DNA from: Cymbomonas tetramitiformis
Taxonomy: Eukaryota; Chlorophyta; Pyramimonadophyceae; Pyramimonadales; Pyramimonadaceae
NCBI GenBank assembly: GCA_001247695.2
Contig: LGRX02024820.1
Location: 59,613 to 123,612, forward strand
Direction of reading: 5' to 3'
Length of the DNA stretch: 64,000 nt
Part shown: piece by piece, positions 1-9,419 of the stretch
Layout of the letters: every line of letters starts with the position of its first letter
How positions within the stretch are numbered: position 1 is the stretch's first letter
Translations under genes and position numbers: made by a program
Notes under the pieces: model-generated
Database searches by the model: none
Told to the model about the DNA's origin: nothing
Seen by the model: only the letters and a program-made list of their open reading frames with translations

Positions 1-20
1 GGTTCCCTTGCATCCAGTGG

Positions 21-266
21 TCAGGTGGCAGGAAGGTGCCACTGCCCTTCCTTTATCTCAAGCAGCTCATGTACTCTGTATCCCATGTGCTTGTTTAGTA
101 GTTTTCTATACGGGCTTTTAGCATATGTGGGGTATATCCCTACCCCTAGGACGGGTTCTGCTGTTTTTGTGGAGTTAATTGCCTTTTTCAGTGCCTTGTA
201 GAGGTCCCCTGCTGTATACTCCGGGTTGAATTGGTATGACCCCAGTTTTCTCATTGCTCTTCCCAT
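21..266 (-). pseudogene. Frameshifted continuation of LINE 1 methyltransferase-like domain
   Basis: This frame overlaps the end of the 784-codon frame by 16 bases and continues the same protein after a one-base shift. It begins near LGSYQFNPEY and then TAGDLYKALKKAI. In PCIF1-like enzymes a GSFE-x-NPPF catalytic motif follows the FGSxGS segment at this place. Here the tetrapeptide is NPEY, with Glu replacing the second Pro, so the motif is degenerate or divergent. A hydrophobic strand VLGVGIYPTY follows. The frame ends at 21 (stop included). The pairing with the upstream frame is clear from order and spacing; catalytic competence is doubtful. Confidence 0.6.
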
Positions 267-2605
267 GCTGAGCCTACAGCCCCAAATACCGAGTCTCTTG
301 GGTATTGTGAGTAGTATGTTTTAGTGTTTTTGTGTACATTGAGTGGCGAGGCGAACACCTCTGTTTGGACTCCCATGGCTGTGTGCACCGCCTCCATCAT
401 TTCCGGGGGGAGGGTCCAGTGGTTTTGAAGGTTCCGTTTTCTGTGTTTCAATTCTGCTTTACTAGAGTATCTTATCAGTAATTGTGCAATTTCCTCCTCG
501 AAGGTGTTGACTTGTATTTTGTGTTCTACATTTAGTTTCAGTCTTTTGGCCAGTTGTTTTTCTGTTGGTCGTTGTGCCGTGCTGTCCCCCACCGCCTCGG
601 CATATCTGTCGTATAATTCTCTAACCTTTACTGTGCTCAGTGTGCCTATAAGGCCCCCATCCGGCTCGTAGCAGTAGGTGGTGTCACCTTCCGTGCGTAG
701 TTGCCTGTCTTTTGTTCCTGGAATGTGCCTAATGTCTTGGTCCGGGTTCGTTTCCCTTGTGCATATTTCCAGGTGTGTTACATGTTTCCAGTATCTCTGT
801 TCACCGTTTGGTTGTCCTGCCAGTATTTCTTCAACGGGTTCACGTTTGGTCTGTTTGTTTCTTTTATCGTTCTCCCATTCCTCCACAAGGTTCTGCCATT
901 CTTGGTCTGAGGAGGGGTTGTGTTTGAGCAGGTGTGCTCTCACTGTTTCTTCTGTGCTCCACGTCGTTTGTTCCCTTCCTTTGTTGTTGGTCCACCGTAT
1001 TTCGTATTGTGTTACTTTCGAAGACACATCAGTGTAGTTTTGTAGGTACTGTCTACTTGCCAGTATCCTGGCTGGTGTATAAGTTCCCTCTTGTTCTAGC
1101 GTGTCCATTTGGTCCTCTTGTGCTGACCACTGGCCCCTGTCTTGTTGCTCTGTCTTCCTCTTTGTTCTTCCCCGTGGGTTTCTTGTAGTCATTACATCAT
1201 CTTCCTCCTCCTCCTGGTTAGTTTCTATGCCCAGAGTTTCCTTCTCCTGTTCCGTCCATTCCACATCTGTCTGTTCGAAGTGTTTTGTTTGGTTAGCTAG
1301 CGGGTACATGGACAGTAGTTGTAATATGTCCTTCATGCTATTTCCAGCCTCATGTAGTGCCTTTATTTGCGCCGGCCAGTCGCTTATGTTTTCCATGCTT
1401 ACCGTACTTTTGGTGTACCTCTCTAGCTCTCCTGTTTTCCTTTCCTGTGTGTATTCTGGTTTTAACCTTCTGTTCCACACATGGTCCCAGTGGTCCCCTG
1501 GTTTCTTAATGTCGTTGGGCTGTGCCTCGCAAATGTATGGGTATAAGTGCATCATGCCTTGTGCTATTTTGGTTGCCGTCTTGTTGTGTTTTCTTCCACC
1601 TGTTGCCTTTAGTGTTTTTATTGGTATAGCACTTTTCCCATCTGCTGTGGTTAGGTTTTTGAGGTCCGGGTAATTTCTGAATAGTGTGAGCATTTTGGTG
1701 AAATTTATTTGCTTAGTAGCTTGCTGAGTTTTCGTTTCCTGTATTACATTTACTGTCCCCATTTTTTCAGAGCCTGTCGTCGCAGGCTGCAACTGTGGGT
1801 CTCTGTATTCTGTGTCCATTCTCCTGAGGTGCTTGGTTGTTCTGGTGGTGCCCTCCATCTCCGCGTTTGTGTATACCCTTTTGGCCTTTCCCAGCTGTCT
1901 CATTATAGGTAGTGTTTCTTTAGCCAGTTCCTGCATATGGGTCCCTACCCCTTTTACGTGTATCCCATATTCATTCAGAGCGGTCATTTTTCTCAGTGTG
2001 TTTGTTTGTGTTTGTAGTCCCATTTTTAGCTTGCTCCTTGTGCTGCTGTGTCCTCTTTCTTCGAAGTGTTTTTCCAGTAGTCCGGCTGTGGACCTGCTGA
2101 CTTGCGACATTCTTTGTCTGGTTAGAAGGTTTCTCTCCCTTTTGCCATATCCCATTTGGACTCCCTTGTCTTCCTCACTTTGAACAGCCCCTGCCAATCC
2201 CGTGTAGACCTCCTGTGCATATATTGCCTGTAGGGACTGGAGTCCCAGTCCATATTCCTCTTTTTCCTCCGTGTTTAGTTCATTAGGTGTGCCATTCGCC
2301 GGAAGCCCATATATTCTTTTCATCGCGGCCCCCAGCTGGTTTTCAGCCTGCTGTATTTCACCCTGTGTGTATATCCCGAGGTGGAGCCCGTATTTGAATT
2401 TTCCTAGTATGACCGACTTCAGGGAGTACTCTTTTTGTCTTTGTGTGAGGGGTGTGGCCAGTAGTGCGTCTATTCTTCGCTTGAGCTCCTGTAGTGACTT
2501 TCTTTTTTCCTCTTTCCATGTCCCCAACATATTGAGCAGGACCCCTAGGTATTTGTAGGTGTCTCCAGCTTTGAGGACTTTTAATGTTCGACTTCCGCAT
2601 TTCAC
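251..2605 (-). CDS. LINE polyprotein fragment: RT thumb, chromodomain-like and methyltransferase-like regions
   Basis: A 784-codon open frame without RT catalytic motifs. Residues 1 to about 100 are the RT thumb (YKYLGVLL, GKFKYGLHLG). A long charged linker follows. Residues about 508-565 resemble a chromodomain: an ILASR start, the aromatic strand YEIRW, then TTWSTEE, as in the usual W-x(n)-TWE pattern. Residues about 750-784 read ASPLN followed by FGAVGSAW. These resemble the FASPLN and FGSxGS segments I associate with PCIF1-type N6-adenine methyltransferases. The frame stops at 251-253, and the homologous region continues in another frame (21-266), so this copy carries a frameshift. The first Met is only the first one after the truncation point. 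The homologies are by eye; the chromodomain is the better supported of the two. Confidence 0.8.
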   Translation of the reverse strand: MKCGSRTLKVLKAGDTYKYLGVLLNMLGTWKEEKRKSLQELKRRIDALLATPLTQRQKEYSLKSVILGKFKYGLHLGIYTQGEIQQAENQLGAAMKRIYGLPANGTPNELNTEEKEEYGLGLQSLQAIYAQEVYTGLAGAVQSEEDKGVQMGYGKRERNLLTRQRMSQVSRSTAGLLEKHFEERGHSSTRSKLKMGLQTQTNTLRKMTALNEYGIHVKGVGTHMQELAKETLPIMRQLGKAKRVYTNAEMEGTTRTTKHLRRMDTEYRDPQLQPATTGSEKMGTVNVIQETKTQQATKQINFTKMLTLFRNYPDLKNLTTADGKSAIPIKTLKATGGRKHNKTATKIAQGMMHLYPYICEAQPNDIKKPGDHWDHVWNRRLKPEYTQERKTGELERYTKSTVSMENISDWPAQIKALHEAGNSMKDILQLLSMYPLANQTKHFEQTDVEWTEQEKETLGIETNQEEEEDDVMTTRNPRGRTKRKTEQQDRGQWSAQEDQMDTLEQEGTYTPARILASRQYLQNYTDVSSKVTQYEIRWTNNKGREQTTWSTEETVRAHLLKHNPSSDQEWQNLVEEWENDKRNKQTKREPVEEILAGQPNGEQRYWKHVTHLEICTRETNPDQDIRHIPGTKDRQLRTEGDTTYCYEPDGGLIGTLSTVKVRELYDRYAEAVGDSTAQRPTEKQLAKRLKLNVEHKIQVNTFEEEIAQLLIRYSSKAELKHRKRNLQNHWTLPPEMMEAVHTAMGVQTEVFASPLNVHKNTKTYYSQYPRDSVFGAVGSAWEEQ

Positions 2606-2607
2606 CC

Positions 2608-3039
2608 CTCGCAGAATGGGCGTTCAAGACAATAGCATATTCGCCTGACCCGCACGCATATCGCCAGTACAAACGGATAGCATGTGAGCAAGCGGCTAGC
2701 GGAGGGCATCTGGAGGTGTTGCAATGGGCGCGAGAGCATAGCTTCTTGTAGAGCGCTACTACATGTCGCGAGGCGGCGAGAGGCGGGCATCAGCACGGCG
2801 TTGCCATAATACGCAAATTAGTGTTTGCTGGCAATGCAGTGCTGCCGTGGTCGAAGCAATACGTGCCTGCAGCGAGGTGCCGTGAGCAGGGCATGCGTGA
2901 TGTCACGGCAGTGCGGCGCGGTTGTGGTATAGCGATGTGTGTGGGTCACCAGCTAGTTGACGCATGCACGCCATATGAGTGGCGGGAGCGTGGTGTTGCT
3001 GTGATTAAGAAATTGTCGTGTCGCAGCGATCGGCTTTGA
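2608..3039 (+). pseudogene. Ankyrin-repeat pseudogene remnant
   Basis: Reading frame 1 on the plus strand encodes CEQAASGGHLEVLQWAREH and then, after a TAG at 2749-2751, SATTCREAARGGH. These are two units of the C-x-x-AA-x-x-GHLE-x-L-x-WAREHG-C-P-W repeat also seen intact at 23.5-24.8 kb. The TAG stands where the repeat normally has Trp, so it is a TGG-to-TAG nonsense change. After about 2830 the frame stays open to 3039 but similarity fades. The left end is cut by LINE 1, and the minus-strand CACTA transposase overlaps its right end, so it is a target-site relic. Confidence 0.65.
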
Positions 3040-6000
3040 GTAGGGCATTTCATATTGCATGCAGATTAGAGCGGGGACGACAAGTGGCCGTGGAACTTCG
3101 TTGCGAAGTGCCATAAGTAACCCTCGTACATACTGAATGGTCTTCTGCCGCCCGATTCCGTTCATGATGCTCTGCACCGGGAAGGCATTATTCTTCACCC
3201 ACCTCCCGATTTTGCCATTTAAGGACTCGAATACGAACATCCAATACTCGCGAACCGGTCCGAGGTCTCGAAGTTGGTCTACCACAATAGATGACACAAT
3301 AGATGTGTGTTGAGGACCCACCAGTGAGGGCTCGTCCCATGTCGCGAGCTCTCCATGGTGACGAGCCACTCTCTAATGTACTTGTCAAGTGTCGGCAGCT
3401 CCTGAATCCCCATGTTCACCATCAACAATAGGTAGGTAGGGCCATGTCCAACCATGTTCCTAGAAGATCATATGGTCAAGTATGGCCATGTCTAACCATG
3501 TTCCTAAGGGATAATGGTCAAGTATGGCCATGTTCACTCTGTGAACTAGGTGGGCATCGCCATGTGCATTCAGCCTTCACACAAGATGTAAGTTCATGGT
3601 GACGCGACAGGGAACATGAGAGCAAGGTACCAGGGAACCGCACCTTCAGATCGATCTCGTGGGCCGTGATTTCCCGGACTATCGTTGAAAGTTGCCCCAC
3701 CAAACGTGCGAGTGCATTGGGTGAGTCATCGTCCCTTGGCCATGCCGCGAGGATGGCGAAAAGTCCATTTCTGAACATCACCAAATATTTGTGGGCTTTT
3801 AGCTTCTTTGCGTTTCCGTCTGAAGACAGTTTCAACAATTTCCATTGACCCGCTCCCCATTCCCGTGGAAAGCCGACTTCCTCTCTCGCGAATTCCTCGG
3901 CCCTCTTCAAGCACCTTCCCGTAGCGGTGCGCACGTCGACAATCTGCCAAGGGGATGTCCTTTTGGTGTTGTAGGTGCCATTCGCATCTGCTCAAGTGTC
4001 GGACCCGACCATAATTCACGTATGGATGCTAAACTTTTGAACAAACCGGACAGAACTGTCTGGGTATGGCCATGTTCAAGCATGTTCATAAGCCAAAACG
4101 GCCACAGCCATGTTTACATAGGTTTCACTGGATAGGTTCACGTCGGGTCAGGCCTATGGAAAGGGGGAAATACCAGTTGCCCACCATGTGGGTTTAATGC
4201 CTTGAGATTTCGCCCACGTTCGCGTTTTCTTGTCAAAGTCAGTTCCCATCACGGCGTCAAGGACGTGCTCTCCAAGATTCTTGATCAAGTGCATCAAGTC
4301 CATGAGGTAGTCCTTGGCCTCATCCCAATACGGCAAGCGTGAGAATTCCGAAGGAAATTTTATACCGGTAGCTTTCATCATCGTCTCGAGATCCTTCATC
4401 GTGAAGTGTCCGTTTTCCTTAAGCGTTTGGTGCTTCGCCGCGTGGTGCCGTATCTCGGCATCCGTTCTCTTTTGAAACTCTGCGGGACCTGCGATGCAAC
4501 AGGGTGAACATTGCCCTACCCATCATCGAACCCGTCCGAACATGGCCATATTCGGTCATGTATGTCTACACGTGGGTATGGCCATGTCTATGAAAAACAC
4601 TAACAAAACATGGCCATACTTAACCAATATCTGTCGCTTGCGTGCAGTACATCAAGGGAATACAAGAGAAGGTTGTTTACCAGGCTCGGCTTCCGTGCGG
4701 AAGGTATACCGCATCCCCTTGAAGATGCTAGATCGCCAACCTTGCAGGTTGCATGCAATGCAAGCCATGTACGCCCCCACATCCTTGTGACAAGCGCCAT
4801 CCATCAAACCTTTGATGTCAAACACCATCTTGAACAACATGCACCTCAAGTTGAAGGTTTCTTTTTTCACGATGTCGTAGCACGGCACGCCATCCCATAA
4901 CTCGAGCAGCTGGTCCACAAATAGCTCGTAGATAGGTTGCGTGCTTGTTTTTGGCTTCGAGCCGCTACATATCCCAAACACCTCCATGTTCACGAACTTG
5001 CCGCGGATGGTGGGGTGCATATTGAGGTATTGAAACGTCACCGGGAAAACTCCGCGCAGGTCCTTCCACACCGTGGCGCCATCCGCACATCCTAAGATCA
5101 CCACGTTGCGGGGATCGCTGAAGAACTTGGGGTACCTTTCCCGCCGTTGCCTCCATGCTGGACTGTCTGCGATAAACAGGTAAGTATGGCCATGCTCAGT
5201 AGGTTTCTAGAAGTAGAACAGGGCCCGAATACGGCCATGTTCAGTAGGTTCCCAGAGGGATAGGGCCCAAATATGGCCATGTTCAGTAGGCTTCCAAAGG
5301 GCATTCCTTTCACAATTGGGAACTGGAAAAGTTCACTTACCCCACATAGTTCCCATCGCCTCCTTGGTCAAGTCGCATGGAATATGGCGGGCGTGCGCTT
5401 GCATGTCCACGCAAAGCTCCGGGTGCGCAAAATTCCTTTTGAGAAGATCCGGGAGGTTCCAGTAATGAAACGTGGACTTTCCTCTCCGGCTCGCCAACGG
5501 CTTCTCGAGCATCTCCGGGGCCCATCTATCGGCGCCACACGTCGAGCATGTGTGGCACATTGCGTGCTCTCCATCGAATCTGCAACATCCATTTACACAG
5601 ATGTCCACCGACTTAGAAGGCAAGCCATACATGGATAGATGTCCTATGGCCTCTTGGTAGTTCTTCGGTAGAGTGCCCTCCGGGAACATCTTCGGCAAAT
5701 TTAGACGAAGTATCTACAACAAGTCGTCAAAGGATCCTTGACTAATGCCATGCTCCAAGTTCCATTCCAAGAGATCGAGCATGAGCATGAAGGCATGGTT
5801 ATCCTTACCAGAAGCATCCTGCGAAACTGACACCACAATTAGAAATGGGACGGACATTTCCACGTAACTGTGCAAACATGGCAATGTTCGCCTTGTTAAC
5901 ATTTAGAAATGGCAAGACATGGCCATGTCTGTCCAGTACCTTATTAGCCAGTGCATATCCTCACCTTAAACCTCACCTGAAAGTGCAGCAGCAACAAGTG

Positions 6001-6463
6001 ACACCGCGGTTGTTGTGTTATTTGCAGACTGTCGCACCTTTACCATCTCCTCCAAGCTCTTTAGTATCTCGTTGATTACATCCATCTCCTCGTCATTCGC
6101 CTCGTGTGCGGTACCACTCATGCCATCGTCTCGATGGGGGGTGAACATTGGGTGCGACCGCACTCCCACAAGGCACTCCATGATAGGAAATGCCACATCC
6201 CATGACTGGTTGCCGCAATGAAGAGAGATGTGCACGTCATCCTCCGGATACATATCGTCGAAATTGCCGGGTTTCATCCACCCTTCGTACTGGTCGAAGT
6301 CAATGCCTTCGATGTGGTTGAGGAAATACATCATCTTCTCCCACTCATACTCGATTTTGAGGAGCTCCTCGTTCGTGCGTGTGGAGGTCACGCTCACGTG
6401 AAAACAGGCGGTGTCGTCACGTTCTTGCCGAGTTGGGGAGGCGACTGCAGAAGTTATTTGCAA
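2953..6463 (-). CDS. CACTA transposase (TNP2/Transposase_21 plus DUF4218), spliced, one in-frame stop
   Basis: Reconstructed exons on the minus strand: up to 6463-5977 (acidic N-terminus), 5818-5341, 5166-4681, 4488-4174, about 3950-3643, and about 3369-2953. Four junctions are good GT-AG sites (for example GTAAGT at 5335-5340 and GCAG before 5166). Exon 2 holds a zinc-binding segment (CVNGCC, CHTCSTCG). Exon 3 is the Transposase_21 core (LLELWDGVPCYD, ETFNLRCMLF). Exon 4 has LPYWDEAKDYLMDLMHLIKN. Exon 5 has KLKAHKYLVMFRNGL. Exon 6 is DUF4218 (GPVREYWMFVFESLNGKIG). A TAG at 5714-5716 lies inside exon 2 (FDDLL-stop-ILRLNLPKM), so the copy is probably dead unless the stop is an error. It would cut and paste the element in the nucleus. 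The first exon may start upstream of 6463. Confidence 0.8.
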
Positions 6464-6483
6464 GTAAGGCCATGTTTACACAC

Positions 6484-6517
6484 TATCTATGCAAACATGG
6501 CCATGTTTGCATAGATA
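6484..6517. promoter_or_regulatory. 34-bp perfect palindrome between divergent transposon genes
   Basis: Bases 6484-6517 form a perfect inverted repeat centred on CATGG/CCATG, with 17-base arms starting TATCTATGCAAACATGG. It lies in the short gap between the minus-strand transposase (from 6463) and the plus-strand accessory gene (from about 6541). This is where a shared promoter or a binding site for the element's own DNA-binding protein would be expected. The core is the same motif as in the introns and the subterminal block. The regulatory role is inferred. Confidence 0.55.
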
Positions 6518-6540
6518 TAACTTGCCAGTACTTTGAAACT

Positions 6541-7622
6541 AACTTAGTGTTGGTCGTGGCAGCAGAGGATCGGAAGGCAATCCTGCGGGATCTTTTCGAC
6601 GCCAAGGAGGAGGAGGAGGAGGAGGAGGAGGAGGAGGAGGCCAGGGGCAAGGGGAAGGCCGAGCCCAAGGGCAAGGAAGGCCGATGGCGGGCAAGGGCAA
6701 GGAGCCCATGGCGCCCAAGCGCCAAGGGCTCAAGGTGGCCGAAGCCCGAAAGCGGGCGGCCGAACAGGAGGTGCTTGAGCACGGCCGCCTCAAGGTCGGC
6801 GACCATGCCTTGCTCATGGCTAGCAAGGACCACGAGGTGGAGGATGAGGAGAAGAGGTGGGAAGGCGGGGACACCCGATGTTCCCACCTCTTGGTACAAG
6901 GACGACCTCACCCCGCAGGTCCACACCCCCCTGCTCTGCGGGGTGGTGGTGGAGACGGTGCCCAAGAAGCCGGCATGGCACTTTGGGCACCAGGTGGCGG
7001 GGGGGCTCCCAAGCGACCAGCTGTGCATCAAGGTAAGACCCGAACATGGCCCTACCTGCATGGTTTTCTTACGAAACCGCTTAAACATGGCCATATCCGG
7101 CCATGTTTCGGTTATACTTCGAACTAACTTACGCGTGTGCTTGCAGATCACGGAGTTCCATTGGACTCTGTACGACCCGGTCCACCAGGACCGGGTCAAA
7201 AAGGCACTACTCCACCTGTTCGGACAGGTGGAAGAAAAAGTGCCTGAGAAGGCAGAGTTCAAGAGGCACCTCGCGGACTTCCTCAAGGGGAGGTTCCCTA
7301 CGAGGAGCCTCATGTGTTGCGTGCCATGGGAGCACGCAACACAAAGGTACGACGACGGCAAGGAGTTGCCGTACTACCTCTCTGGGATGCCCGACGGGCT
7401 GAAAGTGCCTAAACCGGCGGGAACCTCCGCGGAGGACGAGGTTGAGGCCGAGGAGGATGCGCCCGAGAAGGAGGATGCGCCCGAGAAGGAGGATGAGGAG
7501 GAGAAGAGGAGGAGGAGGAGGAGGAGGAGGAGGAAGAGCCTCCCCCTCCTCCTGCAAAAGGCAAAAAGAAGAGAAAAGTAGGAAGTCCTGCAGCGAAAGG
7601 GAGCAAGAAGAGCAAAAAATAG
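6541..7622 (+). pseudogene. CACTA accessory-like protein gene, two exons, frameshifted
   Basis: Plus-strand gene divergent from the transposase. Exon 1 (about 6541-7032) has an acidic Glu run from a GAG microsatellite, then KRQGLKVAEARKRAAEQEV in a second frame, then PTSWYKDDLTPQVHTPLLCG in a third. The intron 7033-7146 (GTAAGA to TTGCAG) carries the CATGGCC motif. Exon 2 starts ITEFHWTLYDPVHQDRVKKAL and ends in a second GAG microsatellite. Past that microsatellite the alternative frame gives a proline run, the basic KGKKKRKV (nuclear-localisation-like) and a lysine-rich tail to the TAG at 7620-7622, which looks more natural than the poly-Arg frame. Role by analogy: the DNA-binding partner of a CACTA transposase. 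No domain was recognised. Confidence 0.5.
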
Positions 7623-7662
7623 AACAATGTACACTTTCAGTAAATATTTTTAATTGAAAAAT

Positions 7663-8060
7663 CATTCAAACATTGCCATACTTACCCTGTATTTGAGTAT
7701 AGATACATGATAGGTAGGGCCCTACTTACCCTTGTTTATGTACAAACATGGCCATACTTACCCTGTATTTGAGTATAGATACATGATAGGTAGGGCCCTT
7801 TTACCCTTGTTTATGTATAAACATGGTCATACTACCCCGTATTTGAGTATAGATACGTATGATAGGTAGGGCCCTACTTACCCTTGTTTATGTATAAACA
7901 TGGCCATACTTATCCTGTACTTGAGTATAGATACATGATAGGTAGAGCCCTACTTACCCGTGTTTATGTATAAACATGACCATACCTGACTAGTACTTGA
8001 GTATAGATACATGATAGGTAGGGCCCTACTTACCCTCGCTCGTTTATGTATAAACATGGC
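7663..8060. repeat. Subterminal tandem repeats with ACATGGCCATACTTA motif
   Basis: About five imperfect copies of an 80-bp unit. Each contains AAACATGGCCATACTTACC, then TTGAGTATAGATACATGATAG, then TAGGGCCC. Single further motif copies follow to about 8290. The position, just beyond the accessory gene, fits the subterminal binding-site arrays of CACTA elements. Confidence 0.75.
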
Positions 8061-8064
8061 CATA

Positions 8065-8153
8065 CTTACCTTGTATCTACCCAATGTCTAAGTGATTCAT
8101 GCATTCACGTGCGTACGTATGGTGCGTTAGACATTGGGTAGGTACAAGGTAAG
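8065..8153. repeat. Hairpin: 27-bp inverted repeat with 35-bp loop
   Basis: Arms 8065-8091 (begins CTTACCTTGTATCTACCC) and 8127-8153 are reverse complements with one mismatch. The loop includes GTGCGTACGTATGG. The hairpin lies inside the subterminal repeat block of the CACTA element. Confidence 0.75.
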
Positions 8154-8518
8154 TAAGGGGTAAGTAAGGCCAAAAATCACGACCAAACATGGCCCTACTT
8201 GGGTAGTGTTGCGCCGCGGAAAAACTGACCAAACATGGCCATGTCTGAAGCCATCCAGACACAAGGTAGATACAAGGCAAACATGGCCCTACCTACGATT
8301 CCTAAATTTGTAGGGTGAGCCCAAGAGCCTACCCACCCCACCAATTGCAGTCGTTGGGTGGCTGAGGGACCCAGGCCCCCCAGACCGTGGGAACTGATTG
8401 GCGGTCACCGATTACTCGTTCAACGGCAACGGGCTTCGTCCCACAATCTGCGGTCGCAAGCTGGAAGGAATGGCACCCAAAAATCCGTGAAAGTAGATTC
8501 CCATACGACATATATTAC

Positions 8519-9382
8519 GGCATGAGCGCGCCGTGTGCATATGCACGCCGATTTTTATAGCACGCGTTCATGCCGGTTCTGAACCTGGCCTGCAGGTATG
8601 AACGCACCTGCGAGCATGAGCGCGCCGATACCTCCCGCAACCACCACCCTAATGAATTTTTCTGATCCCGACACGGGTCCTATATATATATATATATACC
8701 GAGACCCGCATTATCAAGATCTCGAGCTGCTCTTTCAGCAGTGTCTTGTCAAATTTTGGATTCGAGGTCATCTTGACCTACAAAATACCGTCTGAAGTAG
8801 CGTACACTTCCATGCACACCCCTATACCCCCTTGTAATGCCCCGCCACCACATCTCTCTCACCCCCATACACACCCCTACACTCCTCGCCATGTCCCGCC
8901 ACCACCTCTCACACCCCCATACAAACCCCATACACCCCCTGTAATGCCCCCCCGCCACCGCCTCTCGCACCTGCCCATCCAAACACACCCCTACACCCCC
9001 CTGTAATGCCCCGCCACCACCTCTCTCACCCCCATACACACCCCTCCACCCCCTCGCAATGCACCACCACCACCTTCACACCCCCTACAAACCCCTACAC
9101 CCCCTCGTAATGCCCCGCCACTGCCTCTCACATCCCCATACACACCACCTCTCTACATCCCCATACACCACCCCCTACAAACCCCCACAAACGACCTAGG
9201 CGCGCTCATGCCAACTGCAAGCGCGCTCATGACAAAAAATTCGGCGTGCATATGTGCACGTAGCGCGCTTATGATTTGAGACGATCGGCATGAGCGCTCC
9301 AGGCGCGCTCATGCCGGCACAAGCGCGCCTGGCGCGCGCATGCCAAAATCGGCGTGCATATGCACGCGGCGCGCTCGTGCCG
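8519..9382. mobile_element. Non-coding element with 38-bp terminal inverted repeats
   Basis: The left end 8519-8556 (CGGCATGAGCGCGCCGTGTG...) and the right end 9345-9382 are inverted copies with two mismatches in 38 bases. More GCGCGCTCATG units lie just inside both ends (8580-8640 and 9200-9340). The interior has a TA microsatellite (about 8683-8698) and a C-rich minisatellite but no credible gene. The structure fits a MITE or fold-back element of about 860 bp; no target duplication was established. Confidence 0.6.
8815..9190. repeat. C-rich minisatellite (CACCCCCATACACACCCCTAC type)
   Basis: Five to six degenerate units of about 60 bp, each with a run like CACCCCCATACA, CCCCTACACC and AATGCCCCGCCACCACC. 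There is almost no G on the plus strand. It lies inside the inverted-repeat element above. Confidence 0.8.
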
Positions 9383-9392
9383 TACCACGCAC

Positions 9393-9418
9393 GCACACAC
9401 ACACACACACACACACAT
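9393..9418. repeat. CA microsatellite
   Basis: An alternating CA tract just outside the right end of the inverted-repeat element. Confidence 0.9.
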
Positions 9419-9419
9419 A

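Larger units (their letters stand above)
1..2607 (-). mobile_element. Dualen/RandI-like non-LTR retrotransposon, 5'-truncated copy 1
   Basis: This stretch is read on the minus strand and runs off the left edge of the window. It begins abruptly at about 2607 in the RT thumb region, so the endonuclease and RT core are absent, as in an ordinary 5'-truncated LINE insertion. Its first residues (YKYLGVLL, QKEYSL, GKFKYGLHLG) match those at the end of the RT domain in the second LINE at 26.8-29.5 kb, so both belong to one family. The right flank is a plus-strand ankyrin-repeat pseudogene, which is presumably the target. The 3' end, the RNase H and the restriction-like endonuclease would lie outside the window. 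Family assignment rests on the second copy. Confidence 0.85.
2950..8300. mobile_element. CACTA-like (En/Spm) DNA transposon
   Basis: Three things define the element. A TNP2-type transposase lies on the minus strand, a divergent accessory gene on the plus strand, and a long block of short repeats (7663-8290) fits a subterminal repeat region of the kind bound by En/Spm accessory proteins. The CATGGCCATG motif recurs in all introns and in the spacer between the genes. I could not find convincing CACTA-type terminal inverted repeats or a target duplication, so both ends are approximate. An in-frame TAG in the transposase and frameshifts in the accessory gene suggest that this copy is inactive. 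Confidence 0.7.

Noticed and set aside
678..2558. Plus-strand hydrophobic frames inside LINE 1
   Set aside because: They are shadows of the minus-strand polyprotein; their Phe/Cys/Ser/Leu richness comes from antisense composition.
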